In this document: piece by piece, positions 33,226-40,949 of the stretch
Position numbering within the stretch: position 1 is the first letter of the stretch
Layout: every line of letters begins with the position of its first letter
Source: JADJXV01 sp964527785
GTDB taxonomy: Bacteria; Bacteroidota; Ignavibacteria; Kapaibacteriales; UBA961
Length of the DNA: 64,000 nucleotides
Direction of reading: 5' to 3'
NCBI GenBank assembly: GCA_964527785.1
Contig: CAZGNO010000009.1
Coordinates: 3,880-67,879, forward strand
Notes under the pieces: model-generated
The model's input: the letters and a program-made list of their open reading frames with translations, nothing else
The model's database searches: none
What the model was told of the DNA's origin: nothing
Position numbers and translations under genes: made by a program

Positions 33226-34173
33226 ATGACATCCAAACGCTCAATTGAAATTAAAGTCGGAGTGGTTACACTTTTTTCACTAATTATTTTAATTATTGGT
33301 ATTTCCCTTGGACGGGGGTGGTCGGTCTCCGGTTTGCAAAATCAAATTAATTTTCGATTTCCTTCTTCGGGCGGAGTGGAGGTAAGTTCACCTGTGATGG
33401 TAAACGGTGTAAAGCGCGGCTCGGTGATGTCGGTTGCAAACGACAAAGGAAGTGTGCTGGTGAGGGCAACGATGGATGATCTTTCAGATTTTCATACTGA
33501 TGCTTCAGCCAGAATTACAATGTTGGAAATTACCGGTGGTAAGAAAATTGATGTTTATCCGGGGAAGGCGACCACAGCATTTAATCCTCAAAATGAAATT
33601 AACGGGGTTCTCGCTGCCGATGCAACTGAGCTTATTGCTATGGTAGGAGAGCTTGGCGGAGATGCAAAACTGCTTATCAGGCGATTGGATACAATTACTG
33701 CTGCTGCCACTGCGCTGCTCTCAGACGGAAAAGTAGTTGCTCAGGTGCGCGAAACTGTACAAAATACAAGTCAGCTTGTTGCTTCTCTTAATTCGTTCGT
33801 AGAGAAAAACAAACCGGAACTTCAAGCAACGCTCAACAATTTGAAAGTACTCAGTGCCGACCTTCGTCAGGCAGTACAGGTTAACGAACCAAAAGTACGG
33901 GAGCTGCTCACCAAAATTGATGCGACCACCGTATCTGTCCAAAACCTACTGGCAAAAGGCGACGCGACGCTCGGTAATGCCGACGGTTTGGTATCTGATG
34001 TTCGCTCGGCTGTGAATAACCTCAAAACCGGAAGCGGCTTTGTGACGAAATTACTCTATGACAAGGAGTTTGCTACTAAGCTCGACAGCGCAATTATCAA
34101 ACTTGATGCTTTTATTGATAAGGCGCATGAGCATGGGATTAATGTGAATCTGCGGTTGGGAACGAGACCGTAA
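33226..34173 (+). CDS. MlaD/MCE-family protein
   Basis: The 315-residue protein has one N-terminal transmembrane helix (about residues 10-28), an MCE domain (about 38-125, with FPSSGGVEVSSPVMVNGVKRGSV and MLEITGGKKIDVYPG), and a long helical tail (about 130-300). This is the layout of MlaD-type proteins, which form periplasmic hexamers in ABC lipid-transport systems between the membranes. In most genomes the gene follows an MlaE permease and MlaF ATPase; neither is next to it here, so its partners must be elsewhere. A terminator follows. The family call is firm; the transported lipid is unknown. Confidence 0.85.
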   Translation: MTSKRSIEIKVGVVTLFSLIILIIGISLGRGWSVSGLQNQINFRFPSSGGVEVSSPVMVNGVKRGSVMSVANDKGSVLVRATMDDLSDFHTDASARITMLEITGGKKIDVYPGKATTAFNPQNEINGVLAADATELIAMVGELGGDAKLLIRRLDTITAAATALLSDGKVVAQVRETVQNTSQLVASLNSFVEKNKPELQATLNNLKVLSADLRQAVQVNEPKVRELLTKIDATTVSVQNLLAKGDATLGNADGLVSDVRSAVNNLKTGSGFVTKLLYDKEFATKLDSAIIKLDAFIDKAHEHGINVNLRLGTRP

Positions 34174-34197
34174 CCATAGAATATTGGTTTCTTTTTA

Positions 34198-34238
34198 AAA
34201 CCAATTACAATTTGATATACAAACTGTAATTGGTTTTT
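34198..34238 (+). terminator. Intrinsic terminator after mlaD-type gene
   Basis: A 12-bp perfect stem (AAACCAATTACA at 34198-34209 with 34225-34236) is followed by further T residues, 25 bases after the stop codon. The 15-base loop is partly self-complementary. Confidence 0.75.
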
Positions 34239-34336
34239 GGTGTTGATATTTAAGATAGCTATTGTAAAAAATCCGATATGAACTTTAGTGTACGTACAAA
34301 TAATGATTATAGCCCCCATAAAGGGTTAGAAGCTGA

Positions 34337-34392
34337 CCTTTCGACTAGCTCAAGCGACAATCAAGTCACGTCACCTTGAGTTCATCGAAGGG
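34337..34392. repeat. Imperfect inverted repeat, probable dispersed palindrome
   Basis: Left arm 34337-34354 (CCTTTCGACTAGCTCAAG) and right arm 34375-34392 (CTTGAGTTCATCGAAGGG) are complementary at about 14 of 18 positions around a 20-base centre. A related fragment (CCTTCCGAGCGGGCTCAGGGTGACG) begins near 44269, so this looks like a dispersed family in this genome. Confidence 0.5.
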
Positions 34393-34790
34393 TTAAATTA
34401 CTTATCAGTTCTGACCAAAAGATTATTGTCTCAATTGGCAATCTAGAGAAGTTTAACAATGCCAAAACATATAGCAGTTAACTTATTCAACAGAATCGGT
34501 TAATAATAGGCAGTATCACCGGAGAAAATGAGCGTAGGGGAACACTGCAGGGCTGTTGGTAAGCACCACAAAGCCAAGCTGTTATTTTGAATAAGATAAA
34601 CGGATTCTGTGGTATTGGTAATGATGGCAATTATAGGCAAACAGTACTTAGCCATTGCTATTTTATGATTCTTCATAGATGACGACTGTGCTACATAAAC
34701 ACAGATACAAAGTTAATACCAAGATAGAACGACTTTGGCAAATGGGGGAAATTCACTCTGTAACCATTATACAATACCGTTAAATTACCA

Positions 34791-35333
34791 CTATCGCTCG
34801 CTAAGCGCAGCAACAACCCGCCTCACCCCAACATACCCCAACGAAAGATAACTGTCAGCCATTGGTTGCCGTATCACACCACGCGAACTCGACGCGTGAA
34901 TTACCTCATTGTTTCCTGCACAAATCCCTACATGGGATATTCCCGAACCAGTAAACGAAAAGAAAATCAGATCACCCGCTTTAGTATCACTCGGAGCAAT
35001 GTATTTCCCTGCATTAAACTGTTCGGCTGCCGTGCGAGGTAATGTAATCCCGACATTATCATACACACGCTGCACAAATCCCGAACAATCCATACAATCA
35101 TCACCGATTCCACCCCAACAGTACGGAATGCCCATGAACTTCTCCGCCGAGGTAATTATCCTGCGTTGTAATGGAGTGAGTGTTTTGGTTTGAGTACCCA
35201 ACACAATCCGCTTACCATTGTCAGATGACGAGCCGTTTCCTGACGAAAACCGTACGGAGCTTTGGCAGGATACAAGAACGAATAACAGTATGAAAAACGG
35301 TCTATAAGAAAGTCGCAAAAAATGTGGTTGCAT
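34791..35333 (-). CDS. NlpC/P60 family peptidoglycan hydrolase lipoprotein
   Basis: Envelope cysteine peptidase expected to cleave peptidoglycan stem peptides (D-gamma-glutamyl bonds). The 180-residue protein has a lipoprotein signal ending LFVLVSC (cysteine 23), a serine/glycine-rich linker and a NlpC/P60 domain (about 55-175). The catalytic cysteine is 83 in DCSGFVQRVY, the histidine 134 in SHVGICAG, and the third polar residue is histidine 146 in VIHASS. Related to Spr/MepS. The gene stands alone on the minus strand between the mlaD-type gene and the divergent Hsp33 gene. Confidence 0.92.
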   Translation of the reverse strand: MQPHFLRLSYRPFFILLFVLVSCQSSVRFSSGNGSSSDNGKRIVLGTQTKTLTPLQRRIITSAEKFMGIPYCWGGIGDDCMDCSGFVQRVYDNVGITLPRTAAEQFNAGKYIAPSDTKAGDLIFFSFTGSGISHVGICAGNNEVIHASSSRGVIRQPMADSYLSLGYVGVRRVVAALSER

Positions 35334-35492
35334 TACTGTATTAAAAATTACTGCGTATCTATTCCGTCATCTAGAAATTACGAACTGAATATACCGCAAG
35401 ATATATGCCATGCATGGGGTCATGTAGTTGGCGATTGCATGAAATAGGTTAATTTTACAGTTTATTACCGGCAATTAATAAAATCATATTCA

Positions 35493-36398
35493 ATGGAACT
35501 CAAGAAAAAATATCAGTTGCGCGACCGCGTGGTACGAGCAATAACCAAAAACGGCAAATTTCGAATAGCCATAGTAAAATCTACAGATACTACTAAAACT
35601 GCGATGGAAAAACACCAGATTTCCGGCTTGACCGGCTATTTACTGGCTCGTGCGCTGTCGGGTGTGGCGCTTCTTTCATCGTTTTTGAAGGGTGAGGAGC
35701 GTATAGTTTTGCAATTCGACGGGACGGGTCCTGTCAAAATGATTTATGTGGAAGCACTGCAATTGGGTGAAGTTCGCGGCTTTGCTAAAAATGCAGAAGG
35801 AGTTGTTGATGCCGCAACTGAAGTAAAGCACCTGACTGATGCTCTCAGCGTAGGTTTTTTGAAAGTATCAAAATACTTATATAATAAGTTCGAACCGGTT
35901 ACCGGCATTGTAGAGCTTCACAAGAGTGATATTACTACCGATTTAGCATATTACCTCACACAATCGGAGCAAATTCCATCTGCAATTACGCTTGATGTGC
36001 TTATGTCCGATTATGATACAGTACTAGAATCAGGAGGGCTTTTGGTACAGGCAATGCCCGGCGCAACCGAGCGTGAAATTGAGCAAATGGAGGAAGCAAT
36101 CCTTAAACTCGGACCAATCGGGAAATTACTAAACGAAGAATTGGCACCTGAGGAAATTTTGGAGAAGGCTATACCGTTTGAATACGATATTGTGAATACT
36201 TCACCGATAGATTTCTTTTGCCGCTGTTCATTGCAGAGATTCAAAGATATAATTATGACGCTCGGTATTGATGAAGTCCGCGATATGCAGCAATCGAACC
36301 AAAACGAGCTTATTTGTCAGTATTGCTCAACGAAATACTACTTGGAACACGCAGATTTTGATGAGATTATTACTACATTGAAGGCGCGTGAGAATTGA
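35493..36398 (+). CDS. hslO: Redox-regulated chaperone Hsp33
   Basis: Cytoplasmic holdase chaperone switched on by oxidation of its zinc site. The 301-residue protein starts with the Hsp33 pattern (LRDRVVRAITKNGKFRIAIVKST, then GYLLARALSGVALLSSFLKGEERIVLQFDG and GPVKMIYVEA). It ends with the zinc-binding cysteines as CxC (FCRCS, near 240) and CxxC (CQYC, near 272), about 30 residues apart, as expected for the redox switch. It is divergent from the NlpC/P60 gene. A palindrome follows about 50 bases after its stop. Confidence 0.95.
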   Translation: MELKKKYQLRDRVVRAITKNGKFRIAIVKSTDTTKTAMEKHQISGLTGYLLARALSGVALLSSFLKGEERIVLQFDGTGPVKMIYVEALQLGEVRGFAKNAEGVVDAATEVKHLTDALSVGFLKVSKYLYNKFEPVTGIVELHKSDITTDLAYYLTQSEQIPSAITLDVLMSDYDTVLESGGLLVQAMPGATEREIEQMEEAILKLGPIGKLLNEELAPEEILEKAIPFEYDIVNTSPIDFFCRCSLQRFKDIIMTLGIDEVRDMQQSNQNELICQYCSTKYYLEHADFDEIITTLKAREN

Positions 36399-36448
36399 TA
36401 ACTATTCTTTCCCAGGATATTCATTAAGAAATATTATAATAGATATAA

Positions 36449-36480
36449 GACCATGAAGATTTTCGAAAACCTTCATGGTC
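36449..36480. repeat. 32-base near-perfect palindrome after hslO
   Basis: GACCATGAAG at 36449-36458 pairs with 36471-36480 (CTTCATGGTC). The inner TTTTCGAAAA nearly completes one long hairpin with a single mismatch. It lies between hslO and the solute-binding protein gene. It may end the hslO transcript, though the T-tract is poor. Confidence 0.5.
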
Positions 36481-36551
36481 TCTATTCGCACAAAAAACTA
36501 ACAGTACTGTACTATCCGATTCAACTTACTACATCCCCCATTGGAGCATAC

Positions 36552-38291
36552 ATGAATATTCGACAAACGTTACTACCCTCATTACTTTCGATTGTTCTTA
36601 TATTCCTTGGCGGATGCTCAAAACCTGAAACAAGTACGTTCAGAACTGCAAAAGACGGTAAATTCTACGGTGGTACATTCCGGCTTAATATGGTTCGTGG
36701 AAATCCGAACGGGCTTGACCCGGTAATCATCAATAGTAAACTTGCCGATGATATCGCCCTCCAAATATACGACCGTCTTATTACATTCGACTCCTCCCTG
36801 AATGTCATTCCCGAACTCGCTACACATTGGGAGATTTCACCCGACGGCAAACTCTACACATTTCATCTGCGCACCGATGCGTATTTTCACGATAACAAGT
36901 GCTTCCCGAATGGCAAGGGGCGTAAAATGACTGCACGTGACGTTGAGTATTCGCTAACGCGGTGTTGCAATCCAGCCACACGGTCTGTCCATTTCTGGGC
37001 ATTTAAGGACAGAGTGCTTGGAGCTACCGAATATAATGTTGCACGGCTTGGCGGAAGTAATTCACCAAATACTGTGAGTGGTATCCGAGTGGTAGATGAT
37101 TCCACAATTCAAATTGAACTTGTACGGGCAAATGCACCTTTTTTGCTGACACTGGCAAATTCTCTCGGATGTGTCGTCCCTCGTGAAGCTGTAGAATTAT
37201 ACGGTGCTGACTTTTTCCAAAATCCGGTAGGAACGGGTGCATTCATTTTTGAGAAATGGGAACATGACCGCCAAATGACATTGAGGCGCAATCCTTCTTA
37301 CTGGAATCACGACTCTGCAGGTAATCGTCTCCCTTTCTTTGATAACGTAACCATCAGTTTTATCAAAGATGATAAGGTTCAGCTTCAGGAATTTACCAAA
37401 GGTGGCTTGGATGAATGCTTTACTATTCCAACTGAATTTTTTGATAATGTTGTAGATAACGCTACCCGCACTCCAAAAACTCCGTATGATAAGTATATTT
37501 TTCAGGCAAGACCCGCAATGTGTACGTGGTTTTTGGATTTTCTTTGTACTAAGCCGCCGTTTGATAATGCAGATGTCCGTAGGGCATTTTCACTGGCAAT
37601 TGACCGTGAGAAAATCGTAAAATATGTTCTGCGCAACGCGCCGTTTGCTCCGGCGATTCACGGAATCACACCGCCTGTCATGCCTAACTATCCGATTGAC
37701 TCCATCGTAGGATTCGGACTTGACCTGACAAAAGCACGAGAATATATGGCAAAGGCGGGATATCCGAACGGGAAGGGTTTTCCGACGGTGACACTACATA
37801 TCTATACCGAGCCACGACTGGTGCAGGTAGCCGAGGCAGTACAAAAAATGCTAAGTGAAGCATTGAATGTGAAACTGGAAATCAAAACCGTACAATTCGC
37901 CGAACTGCTCTCCCTTGCCGAACAAGGCAAAATCAACTTTTGGGGAACACGGTGGTATGGCGATTACCCTGATGCCGAAAATTTCATCAATTTACTCGAC
38001 GGCTCGCTTGTCCCCAAAAATGAAACAGAGCCAAGTTACCCTAACAGCAGCCGCTATTCCAATCCCGAAGCAACTGAAGCACTCAATAAGGCGGTTGCCT
38101 CAACTAATATTCAAGAACGCTCAAATTATTACCGCCAAGCCGAATCTCTGGCAATGAAGGATGCACCTGCGCTTATGCTGTTTTATGAAATGCACTACAG
38201 GATGTTGCAACCGAATGTACGGAACTACCCACTTGATGCAATGGCAAGGGTGGTGTTGAAGAATTCGTGGTTTGCTGCGGGAAAGAACTAG
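36552..38291 (+). CDS. ABC transporter solute-binding lipoprotein, family 5 (peptide/oligopeptide type)
   Basis: Extracytoplasmic receptor that captures peptides or similar solutes for an ABC importer. The 579-residue protein has a lipoprotein signal (MNIRQTLLPSLLSIVLIFLGGC, cysteine 22). The family 5 fold shows a GGTFRLNMVRGNPNGLDP start, YTFHLRTDAYFHDNK, NPVGTGAFIFEKWEHDRQMTLRRNPSYW, and a C-terminal lobe with WYGDYPDAENF. I chose the ATG at 36552 because a GGAG site lies upstream and it opens the lipoprotein signal; the longer frame from 36453 starts inside a palindrome. No permease or ATPase genes are adjacent, so this is an orphan binding protein. Confidence 0.9.
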   Translation: MNIRQTLLPSLLSIVLIFLGGCSKPETSTFRTAKDGKFYGGTFRLNMVRGNPNGLDPVIINSKLADDIALQIYDRLITFDSSLNVIPELATHWEISPDGKLYTFHLRTDAYFHDNKCFPNGKGRKMTARDVEYSLTRCCNPATRSVHFWAFKDRVLGATEYNVARLGGSNSPNTVSGIRVVDDSTIQIELVRANAPFLLTLANSLGCVVPREAVELYGADFFQNPVGTGAFIFEKWEHDRQMTLRRNPSYWNHDSAGNRLPFFDNVTISFIKDDKVQLQEFTKGGLDECFTIPTEFFDNVVDNATRTPKTPYDKYIFQARPAMCTWFLDFLCTKPPFDNADVRRAFSLAIDREKIVKYVLRNAPFAPAIHGITPPVMPNYPIDSIVGFGLDLTKAREYMAKAGYPNGKGFPTVTLHIYTEPRLVQVAEAVQKMLSEALNVKLEIKTVQFAELLSLAEQGKINFWGTRWYGDYPDAENFINLLDGSLVPKNETEPSYPNSSRYSNPEATEALNKAVASTNIQERSNYYRQAESLAMKDAPALMLFYEMHYRMLQPNVRNYPLDAMARVVLKNSWFAAGKN

Positions 38292-38301
38292 GATTTAGGG
38301 C

Positions 38302-38329
38302 ATAGCCCACGGTTGAAACCGCGGGCTAT
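38302..38329. terminator. Hairpin between convergent genes, also a likely dispersed repeat
   Basis: A 12-bp stem with one mismatch (38302-38313 with 38318-38329, ATAGCCCACGG type) and a TGAA loop, flanked by AT-rich sequence. It overlaps the stop codon of the minus-strand gene. The GCCCACGG/CCGCGGGC core resembles a common dispersed intergenic palindrome, and it may serve both converging transcripts. Confidence 0.55.
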
Positions 38330-39081
38330 ATTACAATACCTTTCTTCTCATCCAGTTTCAATGTGTCTGGATAAAATTCAGCAATATAGTTCCCAATCTT
38401 TTTCATATCTTTATGACTATTTAAATAAGGACCAAAGAAAGGTAACCCGATAATAACCGGCAACTTATCATTATCCTCATTTTGATAAACATGAATTTTG
38501 TTTGAAATACTATTATATTTAACGCGGCTATCCTTAAAATCTTTTTTATACTTAGAAATCTTAACATTATCAATTGCATTTTGAAGTCTCCAAAACGCAT
38601 ATATAAATTCTTTTATAAACTCCCTTCCCAAACACACTATAACTCTGGGCTCAAATGTAGTTACCAATTTATGAAGCAATGGAAATCTGTATTTTACGCA
38701 TTTACCATAATATTCAGATTTCAAAGCGCATCCAGTACGTGTAAAATTACAATCTGACCAATCAAGTGTATTCTCTGCTTTAAGGGGAAACAGATTGAGT
38801 TTAAAAATATTTTTTTCATTCTTATCATAGTTAAAATTCTGACCGTCAGTATTGTTCCATCCTGAAACTATTGTACCAATATTTCTATCAAAACTCCACC
38901 CTCTTACATCAATATGAGAATAAGGGATTTCAATGCCTTTCATTTTGTGACTAAATTGAGGATAATCTTTTAATTTAAATGGAATCCACTCAATTCCACA
39001 AAACCACAATTTGGAATTTATATTACCACCATCTATACCGATTAACTCGGTAGATATTTCCTTGATAAAATCTAATTTCAT
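38326..39081 (-). CDS. AT-rich protein of unknown function, possible uracil-DNA-glycosylase fold
   Basis: I do not recognise this 251-residue protein with certainty. It has SKLWFCGIEWIP near residue 22-33, IFKLNLFPL near 91-99, LLHKLVTTFEPRVIVCLGREFIKEF near 135-159, and LPVIIGLPFFGPYLNSHKDMKKIGNYI near 207-233. The order and spacing recall the uracil-DNA glycosylase superfamily: motif 1 glycine loop, an asparagine-containing strand, the P-x-VIVCLG strand, and a final loop before a helix. The usual GEAPG and HPS residues are replaced, so glycosylase activity is doubtful. Codon use is clearly more AT-rich than in neighbours (many AAA, ATA, AAT), which suggests horizontal transfer. It is divergent from dinD across 166 bases, raising a DNA-damage or defence role as an inference. 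Confidence 0.6.
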   Translation of the reverse strand: MKLDFIKEISTELIGIDGGNINSKLWFCGIEWIPFKLKDYPQFSHKMKGIEIPYSHIDVRGWSFDRNIGTIVSGWNNTDGQNFNYDKNEKNIFKLNLFPLKAENTLDWSDCNFTRTGCALKSEYYGKCVKYRFPLLHKLVTTFEPRVIVCLGREFIKEFIYAFWRLQNAIDNVKISKYKKDFKDSRVKYNSISNKIHVYQNEDNDKLPVIIGLPFFGPYLNSHKDMKKIGNYIAEFYPDTLKLDEKKGIVI

Positions 39082-39179
39082 AACTTTTTCCTTAAAATCA
39101 TAAATAAAATGAGGTTACTTAAGTTACAATCAATATAGTTACTGCTCCATATTCAAAAACAATGTCATAATATACCAAG

Positions 39180-39193
39180 AATTTACGTAAATT
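39180..39193. promoter_or_regulatory. 14-bp perfect palindrome in divergent promoter region, candidate operator
   Basis: AATTTACGTAAATT at 39180-39193 is perfectly palindromic. It lies 54 bases before dinD and about 99 bases before the divergent AT-rich gene. Its size and position suit a dimeric repressor site controlling one or both genes. The regulator is unknown; it does not match the E. coli LexA box. Confidence 0.45.
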
Positions 39194-39247
39194 TACCATG
39201 CTTAATTATTGTAATCTTCATCTCCATAACTGCAATACAATATCACA

Positions 39248-40096
39248 ATGAAAACGGAAGAAATAAAGCACCTTTTTAGCAAGTTTGAATCGGCTGCAAC
39301 GCAATTGGAAGGCGTTGAATGCTGGAGCGCACGTGAGATGCAACTTCTTTTGGGGTATAGTAAATGGGAGAATTTTGACAAGGTGATTCAGCGAGCAAAA
39401 GATGCCTGCTCAAATGCAGGAGAAGCCGTTACCAATCACTTTCCTGACGTCAGGAAGGTGATAAAAGCCGGGAAAGGTGCACTCCACGAAGTTGAAGATA
39501 TTGCCCTAACCCGTTATGCCTGTTACCTTGTAGCACAGAATGGAGACAGCCGGAAAGAAGAGATTTCCTTTGCGCAAAACTACTTTGCAGTGCAAACACG
39601 TAGAGCAGAATTAATTGAACAAAGACTTCTCGAGCATGAAAGAATTAAAGCCCGTGAGAAGTTAAGCCAAACTGAAAAACAGCTTTCGGGAATATTATAT
39701 GAACGTGGAGTTGATAGTGACGGATTCGCTGCAATTCGTTCCAAAGGTGACAAAGCATTGTTTCGGATTTCCACTCAGCAATTAAAAAATAAAATGGGTG
39801 TTCCTGAGAACAGACCCCTAGCCGATTTTTTGCCGACTATAAGCATCAAGGCAAAAGACCTTGCTGCCGAAATGACCGGTCTAAATACACAAACCAAGGA
39901 TTTGCATGGTCAAGCACCTATAGAGAAAGAACATATAGACAATAGTGCAGCTGTTCGCAAAATGCTCGGTGAGCGAGGTATTATTCCTGAAAATCTGCCT
40001 CCAGCTGACGATATTAAGAAAATCCAACGGAAACTGGGCGGAGACGAAAAGAATATGCTGAAAGAGGTAAAAAATCAAAAAAAGAAAAAGAAGTGA
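39248..40096 (+). CDS. dinD: DNA damage-inducible protein D
   Basis: The 282-residue protein matches DinD, an SOS-induced protein in E. coli reported to restrain RecA filaments. Diagnostic blocks are WSAREMQLLLGYSKWENFDKVIQRAKDAC (about 26-54, a BRO-N-like domain), DIALTRYACYLVAQNGDSRKEEISFAQNYFAVQTRRAELIEQRL (about 84-127) and GILYERGVDSDGFAAIRSKGDKALF (about 148-172). The C-terminus ends in a poly-lysine tail written in an A-rich tract. dinD genes are often on mobile or accessory segments, and its partner across the divergent promoter is AT-rich, so the pair may have been acquired together. No transposase or att site is visible. Confidence 0.9.
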   Translation: MKTEEIKHLFSKFESAATQLEGVECWSAREMQLLLGYSKWENFDKVIQRAKDACSNAGEAVTNHFPDVRKVIKAGKGALHEVEDIALTRYACYLVAQNGDSRKEEISFAQNYFAVQTRRAELIEQRLLEHERIKAREKLSQTEKQLSGILYERGVDSDGFAAIRSKGDKALFRISTQQLKNKMGVPENRPLADFLPTISIKAKDLAAEMTGLNTQTKDLHGQAPIEKEHIDNSAAVRKMLGERGIIPENLPPADDIKKIQRKLGGDEKNMLKEVKNQKKKKK

Positions 40097-40130
40097 CACA
40101 AAGTGTCATATCTATGATTTTCCTTCATAT

Positions 40131-40928
40131 CTAACACTCCCGCACAATACCCTCAACAAGCACCCGCAAATTCTCCTCTGCCTTTGCTGCTGCTAGAATC
40201 ACTTCCGCATGAGAAACGTAGTGTGCAGCATCAGGTCTGCATTCATTCGTAATTAACGAGAGTCCTATCACCTCCATCCGTAATTGACGGGCAATAAGCG
40301 TTTCGGGGACACTACTCATACCTACAGCATCACCACCGATTTTTCGCATAAAACGTATTTCCGCACGGGTTTCATAATTTGGACCGGTAACAGCAAGGTA
40401 TGTTCCTTTTCGTAGGGTTATTTTAGCGGAAAGGGCAATGCTTTCAGCAATTGAGGCGAGGTGAGATGAATAAGGATTGCTCATATCAACAAACCGGTTC
40501 ATTGTTGAATTTCGGGCAATTAGTGGATTAGCCCACTGAAAGTTGATATGGTCGTCAATGAGCATAATATCACCTGCTCGGAACTGAGGGTTTAATCCTC
40601 CGCAAGCATTCGTCTGGAATAGTATTTCCGCACCTAGCTGATGCAGGAGGCGAACCGGAAAAACCACCTCATCGGGAGTATATCCCTCGTAAAGATGAAA
40701 GCGACCTTGGAAAACAGCAACAGGTGTACCGCCCAAGAATCCAAGCGATAACACACCTCTATGTGAATCAACAGTCGAAACAGGGAAATTCGGAATATCT
40801 GCGTAATTGATTGCTGCAAGAACTTCCATCCCGTCACAAACTCCGCTAAGCCCGCTTCCGAGAATTATTCCTACACGCGGATGAAATTCTTGCGATAGAG
40901 TATATATAATCGGCTGCTTCAATGACAT
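40131..40928 (-). CDS. Purine nucleoside phosphorylase (PNP family, trimeric type)
   Basis: Splits purine nucleosides by phosphate to free base and ribose-1-phosphate in purine salvage. The 265-residue protein has VGIILGSGLSG, STVDSHRG, VFQGRFHLYEGY, ILFQTNACGGLNP, VTGPNYETRAEIRFMRKIGGDAVGMSSVPE and LSLITNEC. These are the blocks of the trimeric PNP family (PunA/DeoD2 type), with the phosphate-binding serine/histidine and the purine-binding asparagine in expected positions. It lies 21 bases after the stop of a large histidine kinase gene on the same strand and could share its transcript, though no functional link is evident. Confidence 0.92.
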   Translation of the reverse strand: MSLKQPIIYTLSQEFHPRVGIILGSGLSGVCDGMEVLAAINYADIPNFPVSTVDSHRGVLSLGFLGGTPVAVFQGRFHLYEGYTPDEVVFPVRLLHQLGAEILFQTNACGGLNPQFRAGDIMLIDDHINFQWANPLIARNSTMNRFVDMSNPYSSHLASIAESIALSAKITLRKGTYLAVTGPNYETRAEIRFMRKIGGDAVGMSSVPETLIARQLRMEVIGLSLITNECRPDAAHYVSHAEVILAAAKAEENLRVLVEGIVREC

Positions 40929-40949
40929 TGGAATTTGGAACCGGGTGCA

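Larger units (their letters stand above)
34174..34790. other. 617-base intergenic region with terminator and palindromic repeat
   Basis: Contains the mlaD terminator (34198-34238) and an imperfect inverted repeat (34337-34354 with 34375-34392) of the TTCGACTAGCTCAAG / CTTGAGTTCATCGAA kind, resembling dispersed palindromes. A 58-codon open frame lies on the minus strand (34500-34676), starting MKNHKIAMAKYCLPII. It has no convincing ribosome binding site and no recognisable family, so I do not call it a gene. The rest shows nothing I can name. Confidence 0.5.

Noticed and set aside
34500..34676. 58-codon minus-strand open frame starting MKNHKIAMAKYCLPII
   Set aside because: No family resemblance, no clear ribosome binding site, and its composition is like the surrounding non-coding DNA.
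40040..40096. A-rich tail of dinD as a possible phase-variation tract
   Set aside because: The A-run is short and broken by G; no evidence for frameshift use.
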